A stretch of 64,000 nucleotides of DNA, from assembly GCA_026119935.1 (NCBI GenBank), contig JALRMH010000023.1, positions 1 through 64,000 on the forward strand, in the 5' to 3' direction. Made by a program: the position numbers and the translations under genes. Numbering within the stretch: the first letter of the stretch is position 1; each line of letters opens with the position of its first letter. Under the pieces are notes generated by a model. It was not told the DNA's origin. It did not search any database and saw only the letters and a program-made list of their open reading frames with translations. Shown piece by piece: positions 43,832 through 55,595 of this stretch. Origin of the DNA: Endothia cerciana. Taxonomy: Eukaryota; Ascomycota; Sordariomycetes; Diaporthales; Cryphonectriaceae.

Positions 43832-45858
43832 TCAGCTGGCTGAGACGGGCACCTCATCCGACCTCTTCTCGTTAAGGGCCAGCTCCGATTCACCTTCCTC
43901 CTGACCACTCGTAGCATCACTGCTCGTTTTCCTCTGCCTCAGAAGCGCAAGCAGGTAACTCTCCTCGGTGAGCTGGTGTTTCGGCTCCTCGCCTTCCTCG
44001 CCCGGCTTCGGCTTCACAATGCCCACATTTCCCAGACACGCCGCACACAGGATACAAACCCCCATAAATGGGCAGATCGCCACAAAAGCCCACACCATGG
44101 CCATCTTGGGATCCACAGCCTCCATATTGTTATACACCGTCGTCATAATCGTCAGCGCCAGGGCGCCTCCAAAAGGCATGGCGATCCCCATCAGCGATAC
44201 AATGCTCGCAATGGACTCTGGGAAGAATCCGACTGCGTGAAGGGTGCCTGGCATGAAGCGCAGTCCGGTACCAGCGCCGCTGAATGCGACCATGCCATAG
44301 ATACTGGCAACGTGACCTGTTGACATGGCCCATGCGAGGAGGCCGATGCCCACCGCTTCGATGGTCGAGCCTAGAAAGAGAGGCAGGAAGGTGCCACGCG
44401 GCCAGATGTTGCAGAAGACCATGGCAAGGTAGACGCCCGCCCCGATGCCAGGGGTGTAGTAAAGGAGCTGCACGCCGGCTTTTGACGAGGAATAGCCGAG
44501 GATGAGGGTGAAATAGAGGTCGACATAGTAGAGGACCTGGAAGGAGAAGATATGTCAGCAATGTCGTGTCGAGCATTCTGGGTGGACACGGCGGAGACCT
44601 CACGCTGTAAATAGCCATTCCCGACGAGAAGTTGATATAGAACAGCAGGCCAACATTGCGGTTCTTGATGAAGCGCCATGGAATCATTGGGTTCTGTGAA
44701 GAGAACTTCTTTCCGAGTGCCCGATCCGGTGCCATCAAGTACTCATATCCCAGCCAGGTGAGAGCGATGACAGCGCCGAGGATCAGAGGGACGAGGACCT
44801 CGTAGGAGCTCCATGCATACGTGTCGCCTGCCCACGTGAACGCGAGGATGATCAAGCCGAACCCGAACAAGAAAAGCAGCTGGCCGCCGACATCGATCGT
44901 CATCAGCCGACGCGCTACTGTCGGTGCGGCCTTCGCTTCCTGCGTCGTTACAATCTCATCGTCGACACCCGGCAGAGGCTGAGGACCCACCAGCTCCTTG
45001 CGCAGCACGAAGAACACGATGAGGATACCCAAAACACAGATGGGCAGGTTGATCCCAAAGCACCATCTCCAGCTTGCACTGGTCAGATATCCGCCGACGA
45101 CTGGTCCGATGGCGTAGGAGCATCCGCCCGTGAGCGCGAAGAATGACCAGTTCTTGGCGTTTTCCTGCAGGCTGACCTTGTCGGAGATGATGACGCGCAC
45201 CAAGACGCTGATGCCCGCGCAGGCGACGCCTTGGAAGCCACGGCCGAGGAGGAGCACGGGGAAGGAGGTTGTGGGCGCTCCGGTACAGAGGGCACTGCCG
45301 ACGGTCATCAGAAGAAGAACGGCTTGTAGGGAGGTGTGTCGGCCGAAAATATCGGCCATTTGGCCCCCTGACGAATCTCGTCAGTGCTAAGGGTCAGATG
45401 GTGCACACATCGCTTTGGAGGAGGCGTACAGAATGGGATGAAGGCCGCGCTGGTCAGGTTGAACGCCGACACGATCCAGTTGAGTTCGGCAACCTCGTCT
45501 AGGTCAAGTCAGCCATCGACGCTCCAAACTGCACGGCATGGGTGGTTTCTTACCAAAGTCGATGGCTATGAAGGGCAGAGCACTCGCTACGCTGAAGCAT
45601 ATGTCAGCATCAGTTATGTGGCGATCTCTCTCACACCAGTCTTGCGCCGGAGACTCACATAGTAACATCGAGAGCCTGAAGGGAAAACGGCATCAATAAG
45701 CCCGCGATCAACTTCAACCTATAGATGAGTGCCCGGCGGCCCTCCGCCTTGCACTGCTCGCATGGAGCCCAGTCATCCTCCGGGCCGTTCACTAGGTCGC
45801 CATTATGAATATCTTGCCGTCGGTGCACGCAGAGCGGCCTCGGCTTGGCTGGCGCCAT
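43832..45858 (-). CDS. MFS multidrug transporter (DHA-like), 591 aa
   Basis: Five exons in phase: 45858-45659, 45591-45554 (38 nt), 45498-45430 (69 nt), 45367-44604 and 44536-43832. The first exon carries a soluble N-terminus and the start of helix 1 (LIAGLLMPFSLQALDVTM). The two tiny exons then give IVASALPFIAIDF and DEVAELNWIVSAFNLTSAAFIPF, the loop and helix 2 typical of drug:H+ antiporters. WGQMADIFGRHTSL is motif A and FQGVACAGISVLVRVII is helix 4. About 14 membrane segments are seen; a charged tail ends in SVSAS-type sequence. The exporter function at the plasma membrane is inferred from family; the substrate is unknown. Confidence 0.9.
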
Positions 45859-46832
45859 GGTCGCGAAAAGGGGGTTTCAGTGACTGATGATTATCACGAT
45901 GTGTCGAGGTAGAGGGAGACTGCTCCGTAAGGTCGCTTCATCCGCCGGGAACACGTGATGGTAGTCCGTTAACAAGGCTCCGTCAACCTAACCGTGGCGC
46001 CTCGAAAATTGTCAGACCAGGCGGGCCGAGCATAGATATCATCTTGGCGCCGCATCGTGGAGCCCAAAACCTGCCATGGAAAGAAGCATTCTCGAAGGCG
46101 CCTCTGTGGGTCCCAACGATGCCCCTATCCGCAACGGTAGGCCGTCCACTTAGAGGGACGAAGTGGTGCTACATAGTATACATCTGAAATCTTCAGGTGG
46201 GTATCGATGAGCAGGGGTCGGACTTCTGAGAAGTGCGAGGACCGGGAAGAAAGAGCCAATGAAGAAGGCTGCAGGCGTGTTGACAAGCCCAAGCGAAAGC
46301 GAGCGCAGCCCTGCCGTGGACTTGACGACAGTGGTGCGTCTCGTTTGAGTGCCGCAGGTGGAACACCAAGGATGATCGATCGCAGAGCATTTTGGCGATC
46401 GGTGCGAGACTCGAGATCTAGATCAGATCGAGCTCGAGAGATGGACGGGGGGCCCACTTTGAGCAGTCGAGCCTCGGTGATGATCACCGACTATGTTGTA
46501 AATGAGTTTCTTTTGCCATGGCCGAGGCAACGACCAGGACGGGCTGTCGGATGGATGGATGATGACAAGAGTCTGTCATGAAGGAGCAAGACTGTGAGAC
46601 CAGTCTCTACTATGGCATGTTGTTGAAGTCAGGTCGGGAAGCTAACTTATCCTCATTATGTCAGCACGAGAGGATGATGCTCAGGGCACCTGCCCAGAGG
46701 GACAAGGGTCTCGCGTCTTGCCGCATTTTCCACCTCACTCAGGAATCATCGGAGATGAACACAGCCCAGCTTTTGACAACGGATGCTTAAGTCGCCTGGC
46801 TCGCCGATCATCCGATCGCCTTGTCTGCGGTC
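45859..46832. other. divergent intergenic region
   Basis: About 970 bp between the MFS gene (minus) and the next plus-strand frame. It may include a first exon of the 46.8 kb gene, but I cannot place one. No repeat was seen. Confidence 0.35.
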
Positions 46833-48248
46833 ATGGTGTTGTTGCCCATGACTGCTGCCACAAGGCCGGTGCGGTCACTAATCAACCCTTCATATCTGAC
46901 CTGGACCTTTTTGCGGCCTGGCGTGGGCTCTCACCATGTCCAGGGCGGCACCGTGCTCCGGATACGCTCGAGGATTGTCAGGCGGACGAACACCTGGGCT
47001 CATACAGCCATACGACCTGGCGGAGGGTCTCTGCGCATTGCGCCGAAGAGCCTGCAAACGGTGGAGACGGTGAACGTGGATTCGAGAAATGCTCCTAAGG
47101 AGTTCTCTACCGGGACAAGTACGAAGCGCCGCAAAAGGAGTCCCTTGGATGCTCCAGCAATCACGCCGGAAGATTTCTTCTCAGAGTTCTTGCAAGATCC
47201 AGAAGAGGCCGCAGGGCACGACGGCCCCGAGGATCGCGTTAGAGTAGAGCCCGCAAGGAGCAAGACGACAACGCCGCGCACAGGAAAAAGCCGCGGGAGA
47301 CACGGCAAAGATCTTTGGGAGACTGTTCAGGAGGAGGGGCAGTCGACGCACAGTCGCCGGAATGGAGATCTCTGCCCATTAAATCAGCCGCAAAGTCCAC
47401 TCGATGCGACTGCCAGCATGACAGGACAATCTGCTCCGCCAACAGTCTCTGTGCCGACCAACACTCCAGACAGGCAAACATCCGACGCGGCACGGGCTTC
47501 GAAACTGTCAACCCGACACAATGTGTCGGTGTCGCATTTTCAGAGCTCCTCTGGCTTCAGCGCAGCCGTCAAGCCGGCCTCTATGGCAAAATGCCGAGCT
47601 GGGAAATCTGTGGATATGAACAAGCTAGACGGCTCGGACATAGGGCAGACGAAGACAATAGCCAAGTCAGGACCACAACTTGAGGGTCTCGGCCTGAGTG
47701 CATCCGCCGAGTCTCTCGATGCAGCAACAGGCCGGGCTGGTAGAGTTGTGGGCAAGTCCTGGAGGCGACTGGAACTGTGGCGTGAGAATGGGAGATCGCC
47801 TGTTGGCGGGATTTCGGATGGACGGCGTCCGAGTTCATTATCAGAGGTCGAGCGCGCTATGAGCTCAACTCTCCATACGCGGCCTGCTGCTGCGGCTCTT
47901 GACACAGGGGGGTGCTTCTCGGACAGGCGTGCGCATCCTAGGCCAGAGGCTGCTTCATTCGACCGCGAGACGTCTCCGAGCTTACGACGCCCCACTCGAC
48001 TTGTCGCGTCGTCTTCAGAGGATGCCGAGGGTGTTCTGGATGGGCACAGGCAGAAGCAGGATCCTGAGTTCGCCATGCAGAGTGGGCACGGTGATGTCTG
48101 GACTGACGATGACTTTCTCTTTCGCCCGTTTCTTAAACGGGACACGGGGGAGCAGATAGCCGCAGTCGACCTAGTTGAGAGGGCGCGGCGGAGTGTGAGC
48201 AGGGCCAGGGCAGGCCGCAAAAAATTTCGCCGCAACAGCTGGATATGA
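46833..48248 (+). CDS. hypothetical basic, Ser-rich protein, about 471 aa
   Basis: A long frame with ATG at 46833. The first 75 residues read poorly as protein and may be upstream or intronic; the section from KRRKRSPLDAPAITPEDFF (about 100 onward) has a nuclear-localisation-like basic cluster followed by an acidic segment (FFSEFLQDPEE). The middle is Ser/Thr/Pro-rich and disordered. The C-terminus GHGDVWTDDDFLFRPFLKR with a basic tail (RARAGRKKFRRNSW) looks like a conserved end. I recognise no family. A nuclear protein is plausible. Whether the true start lies in an upstream exon is open. Confidence 0.5.
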   Translation: MVLLPMTAATRPVRSLINPSYLTWTFLRPGVGSHHVQGGTVLRIRSRIVRRTNTWAHTAIRPGGGSLRIAPKSLQTVETVNVDSRNAPKEFSTGTSTKRRKRSPLDAPAITPEDFFSEFLQDPEEAAGHDGPEDRVRVEPARSKTTTPRTGKSRGRHGKDLWETVQEEGQSTHSRRNGDLCPLNQPQSPLDATASMTGQSAPPTVSVPTNTPDRQTSDAARASKLSTRHNVSVSHFQSSSGFSAAVKPASMAKCRAGKSVDMNKLDGSDIGQTKTIAKSGPQLEGLGLSASAESLDAATGRAGRVVGKSWRRLELWRENGRSPVGGISDGRRPSSLSEVERAMSSTLHTRPAAAALDTGGCFSDRRAHPRPEAASFDRETSPSLRRPTRLVASSSEDAEGVLDGHRQKQDPEFAMQSGHGDVWTDDDFLFRPFLKRDTGEQIAAVDLVERARRSVSRARAGRKKFRRNSWI

Positions 48249-49925
48249 CAGGGCTCGTCAACCCAATATAGTGCGGCACTGGTTGCGAGTAGGTCCCATC
48301 AGGGCGGTGAGACTGGTCAACAGCGCCGGTCTGCCCGGCGCGCTGAACAAGTCTTTGTCATACCATACCATCATGGCCACCGGTCATGGTGAGAGTATCC
48401 CATGAAACCCACGCTGACGGCAACGGCACTCGAGCAAGAACACGCTGCACATGAGATCTCGGTTAGTGGAGGCAGGATGACTTATCGGCCTTCTGCAGGC
48501 TCTGACCAAAAGACATTGCAAGCTCCCGGCTTCCAACGATGTCCGTCCTGCTATCCAACCATGCGGGAGTTGCGGGAGTTGCGGCTGACAGCTCATCCCC
48601 CGGCTAACCTCGCAGCTAGATCGGCTGAAAGGGGGTTGAACCCAGCGCGTCGGACCCTCCGTTCTGATCTTGCTAGTTGAGCTTCTTCCGGGCTAGAATT
48701 CCATCAGCGGGCAAACTTCACCAATCTTGAACGTCACCACAGACGATGATTACCGGCAGTATTACTTATTCAAAGGGGAGTCAACACATGATATACTCAG
48801 AAGCGCATACTATTGAGACCGGTCTTGAAATTACTTCACATGCGGAAGAGCGGAAAGGCGACCCGCCTCATTTTCTCCATCTGCGCAATGCTACGTCAAC
48901 CAGGGAATACATGGCGTAGTTGAGCCTTTTTGGGTTGCACTCGCTCGCCGGACCGGAGGTCCTTCACCTTGCTGCCTGCTGCCTGCGTCTCGAGCGCTTC
49001 TGCAGACCCTCATGCACAACGATCCTGTTCATCTCTCTCGAGACACCGTGACTGGACAAGAAGGGGCACTCACTTGCAGTCAGATGCTGATTACCAAACA
49101 TCTCTAATCCTGGAGTACCGATGGGATACGCCAAAGTGGGTCCGGCTCGGCGCCGTTGATGTTCAGCATGCCCAGGATCGCCAGCAAAAGGGACTTGCTT
49201 GTGGCTTGCTACCAGCCCCGCCTTGGCTGCCATTCGCCCGCGTCGACCGCATGCATAAGCATGGCCTCTCGGCTTAGATAATCACAGCGCCACCACCGAG
49301 GGTGCGTGATGTAGTATGGCCGGGACCGATCCCGGTCCCGGCATTGAGGCGGCTTGTCTCCCGCATGGTGGGATGTGGGCCGCACGCAGTACCGTTTACT
49401 GCACGGAGTAAGACGGCCCAAGGGCGAGAGAGAATTGGATCGTCAAACTCTCCCAGTGGGGGCTCTTCACCTCTCTTCCTCCTCAACTACACGACACACC
49501 TCACTACCGCAGATGAGATGACGCCTCCACCCATACGGTAGATCACTACCAGAGCGGCAAATTCGCTTTTCCAGTCCCAAGCAGCTCACTGATAATCACT
49601 CTGGACATTATAAGTCCAAAAATCCCTCGCGCCCTTCGACATCGGCTTTCGACGAATTTCAGGTCGCAACCATATTGCGCGCAGAGCGAGGGTTCGGCCG
49701 ACTCGTGGGCCAGCACCACAGCTTGGCACACGGCATTGACGCAATATTGAGTTTTGAATCTCTGCACGCCACGACTTCCGGCCGGGTACCAGCGGGGAGC
49801 CCGGAGCTTCACGAGGAAACAACCTAGCTTCTCAGAAACATACTTCGTGGCCCAGCGCCCAGCGGCTTATTCCAGCCAACCGGAGTTGTGTCCGTCTCTT
49901 GTTAAATCTCGGATCGACACCTGAG
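48249..49925. other. intergenic region upstream of the Zn2Cys6 gene
   Basis: About 1.7 kb, unusually long for this window, upstream of a regulator gene. It contains a perfect CGGGACCG/CGGTCCCG inverted repeat at 49321-49340. No coding feature is supported. Confidence 0.4.
49321..49340. promoter_or_regulatory. CGG/CCG inverted repeat, candidate Zn2Cys6 binding site
   Basis: Eight-base arms CGGGACCG and CGGTCCCG are perfect inverse complements with a 4-base spacer, and contain the CGG/CCG triplets recognised by dimeric Zn2Cys6 proteins. It lies about 585 bp before the ATG of such a regulator. Function is inference. Confidence 0.35.
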
Positions 49926-52900
49926 ATGGACGGCACGGGCCAGCAGTTGCCTCAAACGACTTCTGTGTCGAACTCGCCAAATCCGACTAGTCCGGTCGAG
50001 TCTTTCGCTGACAACCTTCCCCATGACTTTTCACACAACAATGCCATATCCAGGCACAATGGCCCCTCACCGCGACCGCATACTCACCCTGCCTACCCTG
50101 GCGCGTCCGTGTATACGCCGACAGACACTCCCTCCGACCGCCTGAATCCTCGAAGCTGTGTGACCTGCCGGAGGAGGAAGGTTAGATGCGATAAGCACAT
50201 GCCGTGCTCGAATTGTCGAAGAGCTCAGATCCCGTGTATTTTTCCCGCGCCCGGTCGCGCGCCTCGCCGGCCGCGTCCGAAAGACCCAAATGCGCCACCT
50301 AAGCATCCCTCCAGCGAGCGCGAGATCGAGCTGATGAAGCGATTGCGGAAATTGGAGGGCATCGTTGAGGAACTGAGCGGCCAGATTGAGGTAGAGACGG
50401 CAAGGAATAACTCGAGTACCGGAAACTCCCCGGAGGCCGTAGCCAACAGCGCAGGGGATTCAAATACCCCTAGCTCAGGACATCGAGTCGAGAGGGCAGA
50501 CAGTATTGCAGCCGGCAGCTCGCACAGCCAAGGCTCGCCGCTGGCGCCGAGTGACAGCAGGCCCTCTTCATTCAACTTCCACCCAGGTTCGAACAATATG
50601 CTCCAACGGCAGGATAGCGTGAACAAGAAATTTGGCAGGCTGGTCATCAATGATCATGGCAAGACCAGATATGTCAGCAGCGTGTTCTGGTCCAAGATCA
50701 CAGACGAGGTCAGTGCAGAGGATTGCGCGGCTGAACACATTTCTCCCGGACTTGACAGGCGAAGCTAACCAGAACAAAAGCTTAACGAGATACGGAACGA
50801 GACCCAGCGGCTGACGGACGGGGAATCTGATGATTCTGACGACGAGAGTATCGTAGCTGCAGCGACAAACCGCACCGGCGGTGACCACCACGCGTTTATC
50901 TTCGGGTATAGATCAGCCGACGTTGATCTTAGATCGCTCCATCCTCTCCCGTCACAGATACCCTACATGTGGCAGCTGTATCAGGAAAATGTGGACCCGA
51001 TCGTTAAAGTGATACATGTCCCGACTGTTGACAAGCTAGTCAAGGAGACGAGAAAGAATTTGGACAACTTGAGTCCCGCCAACGAGGCTCTCATGTTTGC
51101 GATATACTTCGCTGCCATCACCTCGATAGACGAGGCAGATGTGAGCATGCACACGGACACCAGCCGTCTTGTGTGGCCTACTGACAGCCGCAGGTAAAAA
51201 CGAATTTCGGCGTCGAGCGTGACAAGCTCCTGAGTCAGTACAGATTTGCTTTGGAGCAAGCCCTCGCCAAGGCTAGTTTCATCACCACCTCAGAGTTGGT
51301 GGTGCTTCAGGCTTTCATAGTATTTCTTGTCCTCGTCAGGCGCCACGACGATACCAGGTTTTGTTGGACTCTGACAGGTCTCGCCATCCGAATCGGCCAG
51401 TCTATGGGCCTCCACCGGGACGGATCGTTTCTTCCTGGGTTGACGCCCCTGGAAATCGAAATGCGACGACGACTCTTCTGGGCTCTGTGCATTCTGGATC
51501 TGCGATCAGCAGAGGACCAGGGCACTGACCTAACCATCTTGGATAAATCCTTCGACACCGAACTTCCGCTCAACATCAACGACTCCGACCTCACAGACGA
51601 GTCAAAAGAAATGCCCCAATCTCGACAGGGCGCGACAGACATGACATTCTCCCTTATACGATACGAAGTTTGCGCCGCTGCCCGGCGTTTGTACGTCGTT
51701 TCCTCTGCTTCGCCTGTGCAATGTCCCCGAGACGTGGCCATCTCGATGGAGGAACGCGAAAGCATGGTCAGATCTATCTACGAGGGCGTCGAAGAGAAGT
51801 ACTTCAAGGACGCCTCCACGTCATGCAATGCCCAACTCTGGACAGCTGCGAACATTGCGCGCGTCATTGTCGCCAAGATGACTCTGGTCATCTACCAACC
51901 AGTGCTCTTACCCGGTGCTGACGGCCAGATACTATCCGACGAAATCCGAGAACGCATCTTCACCGCCGCTACCGAGATCTTCGAGTACAACCACCAGTTA
52001 AACTCGGACCCGCGTTCAAGGCAATGGAAGTGGCTCTTCCAAACGTATACACAGTGGCACGCAGTTGCTTACGTCCTTATGGAGATTGCTCGCCGCCCCT
52101 GGAGCGCCGGAGTGGAGCGCGCCTGGGCTGCTCTCAATTCCGTCTTCGCCAGCCCATCACCAGACGATCTGGACCGCATTGCTGGCCATCAGTCGATGTG
52201 GTTGCCGCTCAAGAAGATCTACCTCAAGGCCAAGAAGCATCGCGAGGCGGAACTTGCGAGGCTCAAGGCCGACCCCGACGCGGCACAGCAGCTCGAGATC
52301 CAGGAGCGTAGCAAAGCGCCGGTCCCACTCAGCTTTGCGGCCATGCCCGGGTCGGTCAAGAGTGCGATCGCGCTCGAGCGCTGGCGGAAACTGGTCAATG
52401 CGCCGCCCCTGCCGCCGGAGCTGCAGAACCAACAGCCCAGGCCTTTCGCTCCAGCAGAATCAGGACCAGAGGATGCCGCCTCCAGGACAGAAGGGCCGCC
52501 GCCAAATCATATTGGTACAAGCACAGCCGTCCAGCTACCGGACCTGCAGGACCCGCGGTTGATGAGCCACGTGGAGGATATCGTGAGCGACCCGCAATTC
52601 CTGCCCCAAAATATGTGGCCGATCGCCTTCGCACCCGGGTACCAGGACATCGCGCGGGCGGCGACGAGCATTGGCGGGTTCCCCTTCATGGGCGGCGGCG
52701 GCGACATCCCGCGGCAGGACGCGACTCTCGGCAGCTTCGCAAACAACGCCAACCAACGCTCTAGTCTACCTGCGACCACCATGGCGACGGGCTCTGGCAT
52801 GCAGGCTACGCCGCTCCTCGACGCGCTCAAGGTCGAGGGGAATCTTCCGCCGTGGATGTGGAACGACACTACCGGTTCGAGCTCATTCGGAACCATTCCG

Positions 52901-53125
52901 CCCACGACGGGGAGCAATGGCACCCCAATGAGCGCAACGACGCCAGGCGGCGGGCAGGGCTCAGCCTCGTCCGGGTTTCCGCTCGTCGGCGGCCCGAGCG
53001 AGGCATTGCATCCGGAGGATGTGGATGTGGACATGAACGAGGATTTCAACTGGGCGGACTGGGGCCAGACGCTGATGGAGAATGGGGCAAATATGGGTGG
53101 CGTATGGAGTGCGCATGGGATATAG
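49926..53125 (+). CDS. Zn2Cys6 fungal transcription factor, 1024 aa
   Basis: Three exons in phase: 49926-50708, 50781-51140 and 51194-53125. The binuclear zinc cluster is CVTCRRRKVRCDKHMPCSNC... (Cys 78 on, spacing C-x2-C-x6-C-x5-C-x2-C-x6-C), followed by a Pro/Arg linker and a coiled-coil (SEREIELMKRLRKLEGIVEEL) for dimerisation. The fungal-specific middle homology domain covers about 340-700, with IGQSMGLHRDG and EIEMRRRLFWALCILD as its hallmark. The C-terminal 250 residues are Pro/Gly/Ser/Thr-rich and end in an acidic segment (DVDVDMNEDFNWADWG) fit for activation. It is a nuclear DNA-binding regulator; the target pathway cannot be read from the sequence. Its stop is about 630 bp before a D-2-hydroxyacid dehydrogenase gene. 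Confidence 0.95.
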
Positions 53126-53754
53126 AGGTCTTGAAGTCACTGAATTGCGGAACTCGGGACTCGTGGGGTGCTGGCCTCGTGTCCTCGGAGCAGGACTCTT
53201 ACTGTTAATGAGGTCATGTGTCGTCTTTCGGCACACAGAGGTTCAGAGGTGTTCACAGCCGCTCGCTGGTCTAGGTGGATGACACCAACTGCTGGTCTTG
53301 TCACCCTGTCTCATATCCATCTTGCAGTGCCTGTCCGGGTCAGCGCTCGGTTGACGAGCCCTCTTGGATATAGGTAGGTCTGGTCCGCTGTACGGAGCTC
53401 ACGTGTTGCTTGATTATCTTATAAAATTTGATACCCTGGACTGGAATCCCCCCATCACGGCACCTGTGTGCCATAGGGAGAGCCAACGGCCGGCGTGTAG
53501 GGCTTGTGGGGTCTCCGGATATTCGCAGATCCGGGAGACCGTTCCGAAGTGCCAGATCCACTCATGCGGGGGAAGGTTGACGACATCGTCGCGCCGGCGC
53601 AGGTGTCGCTACAGCGGGACTTCACCCCCCCCCCCCCATAAGGGGAAGCACGAGAAACACCGCTTCGTAAAGGTTACTGAACTTAAAAGTTGTTGTCCCA
53701 ACAAGAGCCATCCTCTCATCGAAGGGCCGATCCAAGCTCCTTGAACACGTAAAG
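53126..53754. other. intergenic region
   Basis: About 630 bp between two plus-strand genes, with a C13 run at about 53625-53637. I see no gene. Confidence 0.4.
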
Positions 53755-54867
53755 ATGACGAGCCCCATCAAAGTTGCCGTCCTCGACGACTACCAAGGCT
53801 TCGCAGAGCCCATCTTCGAGAAACTCGACCACGACAAATTCCAAGTGACCATCTTCCGCGATACCCTCCTCCCCTACAATCACCCAGACACGCCTCAGGA
53901 TGAGAAAGACAAGCTCGTCGCCCGGCTCGAGCCCTTCACGATCATCTGTACCAAGACGCCCCTCCTCCCGAATAAAGAAGACCCTACGCGGTATGTCCCG
54001 GCTAACATATATCCCACAGGCACAATGAGGGAGCGCACCCCCTTCCCCCGCCAGCTCATCACCCGCCTGCCCAACCTGAAACTGCTCCTCACCACCGGCC
54101 TCCGGAACAGAGGGCTGGACCTCCCTGCCTTCAGGGAGCAGGGCGTCCCCGTGGCCGGCGTCAAGTCGGCGGGCGACAGCACCACGCACCACTGCGTGGC
54201 GTTGATCCTCGCCCTCGCCCGCAACCTGCTCGCGGACGACGCCTCCGTCAAGTCAGGCGGGTGGCAGTCCGGGGTGGCGGTGCCGCTCCTGGGCAGGACG
54301 CTCGGGGTCCTCGGGCTGGGCAGGCTCGGGCTGGCGGTGGGCCGGATCATGCGCGAGGCGTTCGGCATGCAGGTCATCGCGTGGAGCCCGAACCTCACGC
54401 AGGAGAGGGCGGACGAGCAGGCGCGGTCCGCGGGGCTGGAGCCGGGCGCGTTCCGGGTGGTCGGCCGGGAGGAGCTGTTCGCCGGGTCGGACGTGCTGAG
54501 CGTGCACGTCGTGCTCTCGGACCGGTCGAGGGGCATGGTCACCGCCGGGGACCTGGGCCTGATGAAGAGGGATGCCATCTTTGTGAACACGAGCAGGGGG
54601 CCCATCGTCGTGGACGAGGACCTGCGGGATGTGCTCGAGCAGGGCAGGATCAGGGCCGCGGGCATTGATGTCTTTGAGATCGAGCCGCTGCCGGCGGACA
54701 GCCCCTGGAGGACGACGAGGTGGGGCGAGCAGGGGAGGAGCCAGGTGCTGCTGACGCCGCATACGGGCTATGCTGAGAGGGACATCTTCACGTCGTGGTA
54801 TGAGAACCAGGTGAAGAATATCATCAGGTGGGAGAAAGGGGAGGAATTGGACGGTCTTATGAACTAA
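53755..54867 (+). CDS. D-isomer-specific 2-hydroxyacid dehydrogenase, 370 aa
   Basis: One exon, ATG 53755 (MTSPIKVAVLDDYQG). The N- and C-terminal catalytic halves flank a Rossmann domain with GVLGLGRLG (NAD(P) glycine motif). The active-site Arg is in VNTSRGPIVVDE, the Glu in DVFEIEPLP and the His in LLTPHTGY, so the triad is complete. The family reduces 2-oxoacids to D-2-hydroxyacids in the cytosol; which acid is not readable. Length is slightly above the common 320-340. A 29-bp intron look-alike inside (53991-54019) must be coding, because removing it breaks the frame. Confidence 0.92.
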   Translation: MTSPIKVAVLDDYQGFAEPIFEKLDHDKFQVTIFRDTLLPYNHPDTPQDEKDKLVARLEPFTIICTKTPLLPNKEDPTRYVPANIYPTGTMRERTPFPRQLITRLPNLKLLLTTGLRNRGLDLPAFREQGVPVAGVKSAGDSTTHHCVALILALARNLLADDASVKSGGWQSGVAVPLLGRTLGVLGLGRLGLAVGRIMREAFGMQVIAWSPNLTQERADEQARSAGLEPGAFRVVGREELFAGSDVLSVHVVLSDRSRGMVTAGDLGLMKRDAIFVNTSRGPIVVDEDLRDVLEQGRIRAAGIDVFEIEPLPADSPWRTTRWGEQGRSQVLLTPHTGYAERDIFTSWYENQVKNIIRWEKGEELDGLMN

Positions 54868-55595
54868 TGATCTCTGTTGTGTGTCTGGTACAGGTGGTGG
54901 GGCAGTCTATATGCTGAAGAGCCGTTGGCTCCCTGAGACATCTACTGCTCAACCACTTAATTAGATATTTCCATAATTCAGCCTTTGGGGGGCATATCTC
55001 ATCACCCTGAGTACAGCCCCATCTGCGGTATCGTGCTCCATCGTGGTCTTAGATCACTCGAAGAAGGACAGAGGTGTGCTTTAGGAGAGAATATCTATAG
55101 GCCACAATGTGTTATCAGTTAGAAATGTAGGAATCACGCATGGAGGGGTCGGCTGAGCAACCACTGGGGGGATTTTGATTATCATCCAGGTGGACACCTC
55201 GTGTGAAGAATACACAGAATGAGATATGCGAGTTAGGATGGGTCATGATGGGGAATAACAAATCTTCCCAGTAAGTACCATAATGCCCAGTGTCTTCGAT
55301 CTTCCTACACTTCGCAGGTTCCAACTTCCATGGCCACCATCCTGCTGTCAATTTGTTCTAACGCCTTATGCCATGCCAGAGATGGACAAGAAGGGGGGGG
55401 GGGGGGGGGAAGGGTGGCGGTCAGCCTGAGCTGGAGGAAGGCGAGATCCTTCCTAGCAACGGTATTACGCTCCCCCTCCTGAACACCTCAACGACATTAC
55501 ATACTATATATCACATTATCGTCAAACTAACCCTGCCCGCCAAGAAGGCTCACCGCGCCCCCGAGACGCTGCCCAGCCAGCGGGCGCGCCCTCAA
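54868..55595. other. intergenic region with G17 run
   Basis: About 730 bp. A run of 17 G lies at about 55393-55409. The next gene's frame is open through it, but the stretch looks like leader. Confidence 0.4.

Noticed and set aside
53991..54019. A perfect-looking mini-intron (GTATGT...CTAAC...CACAG, 29 bp) in the 2-hydroxyacid dehydrogenase gene
   Set aside because: It is far below the usual intron length, and its removal shifts the frame away from the family sequence that follows; left in, the frame is correct.
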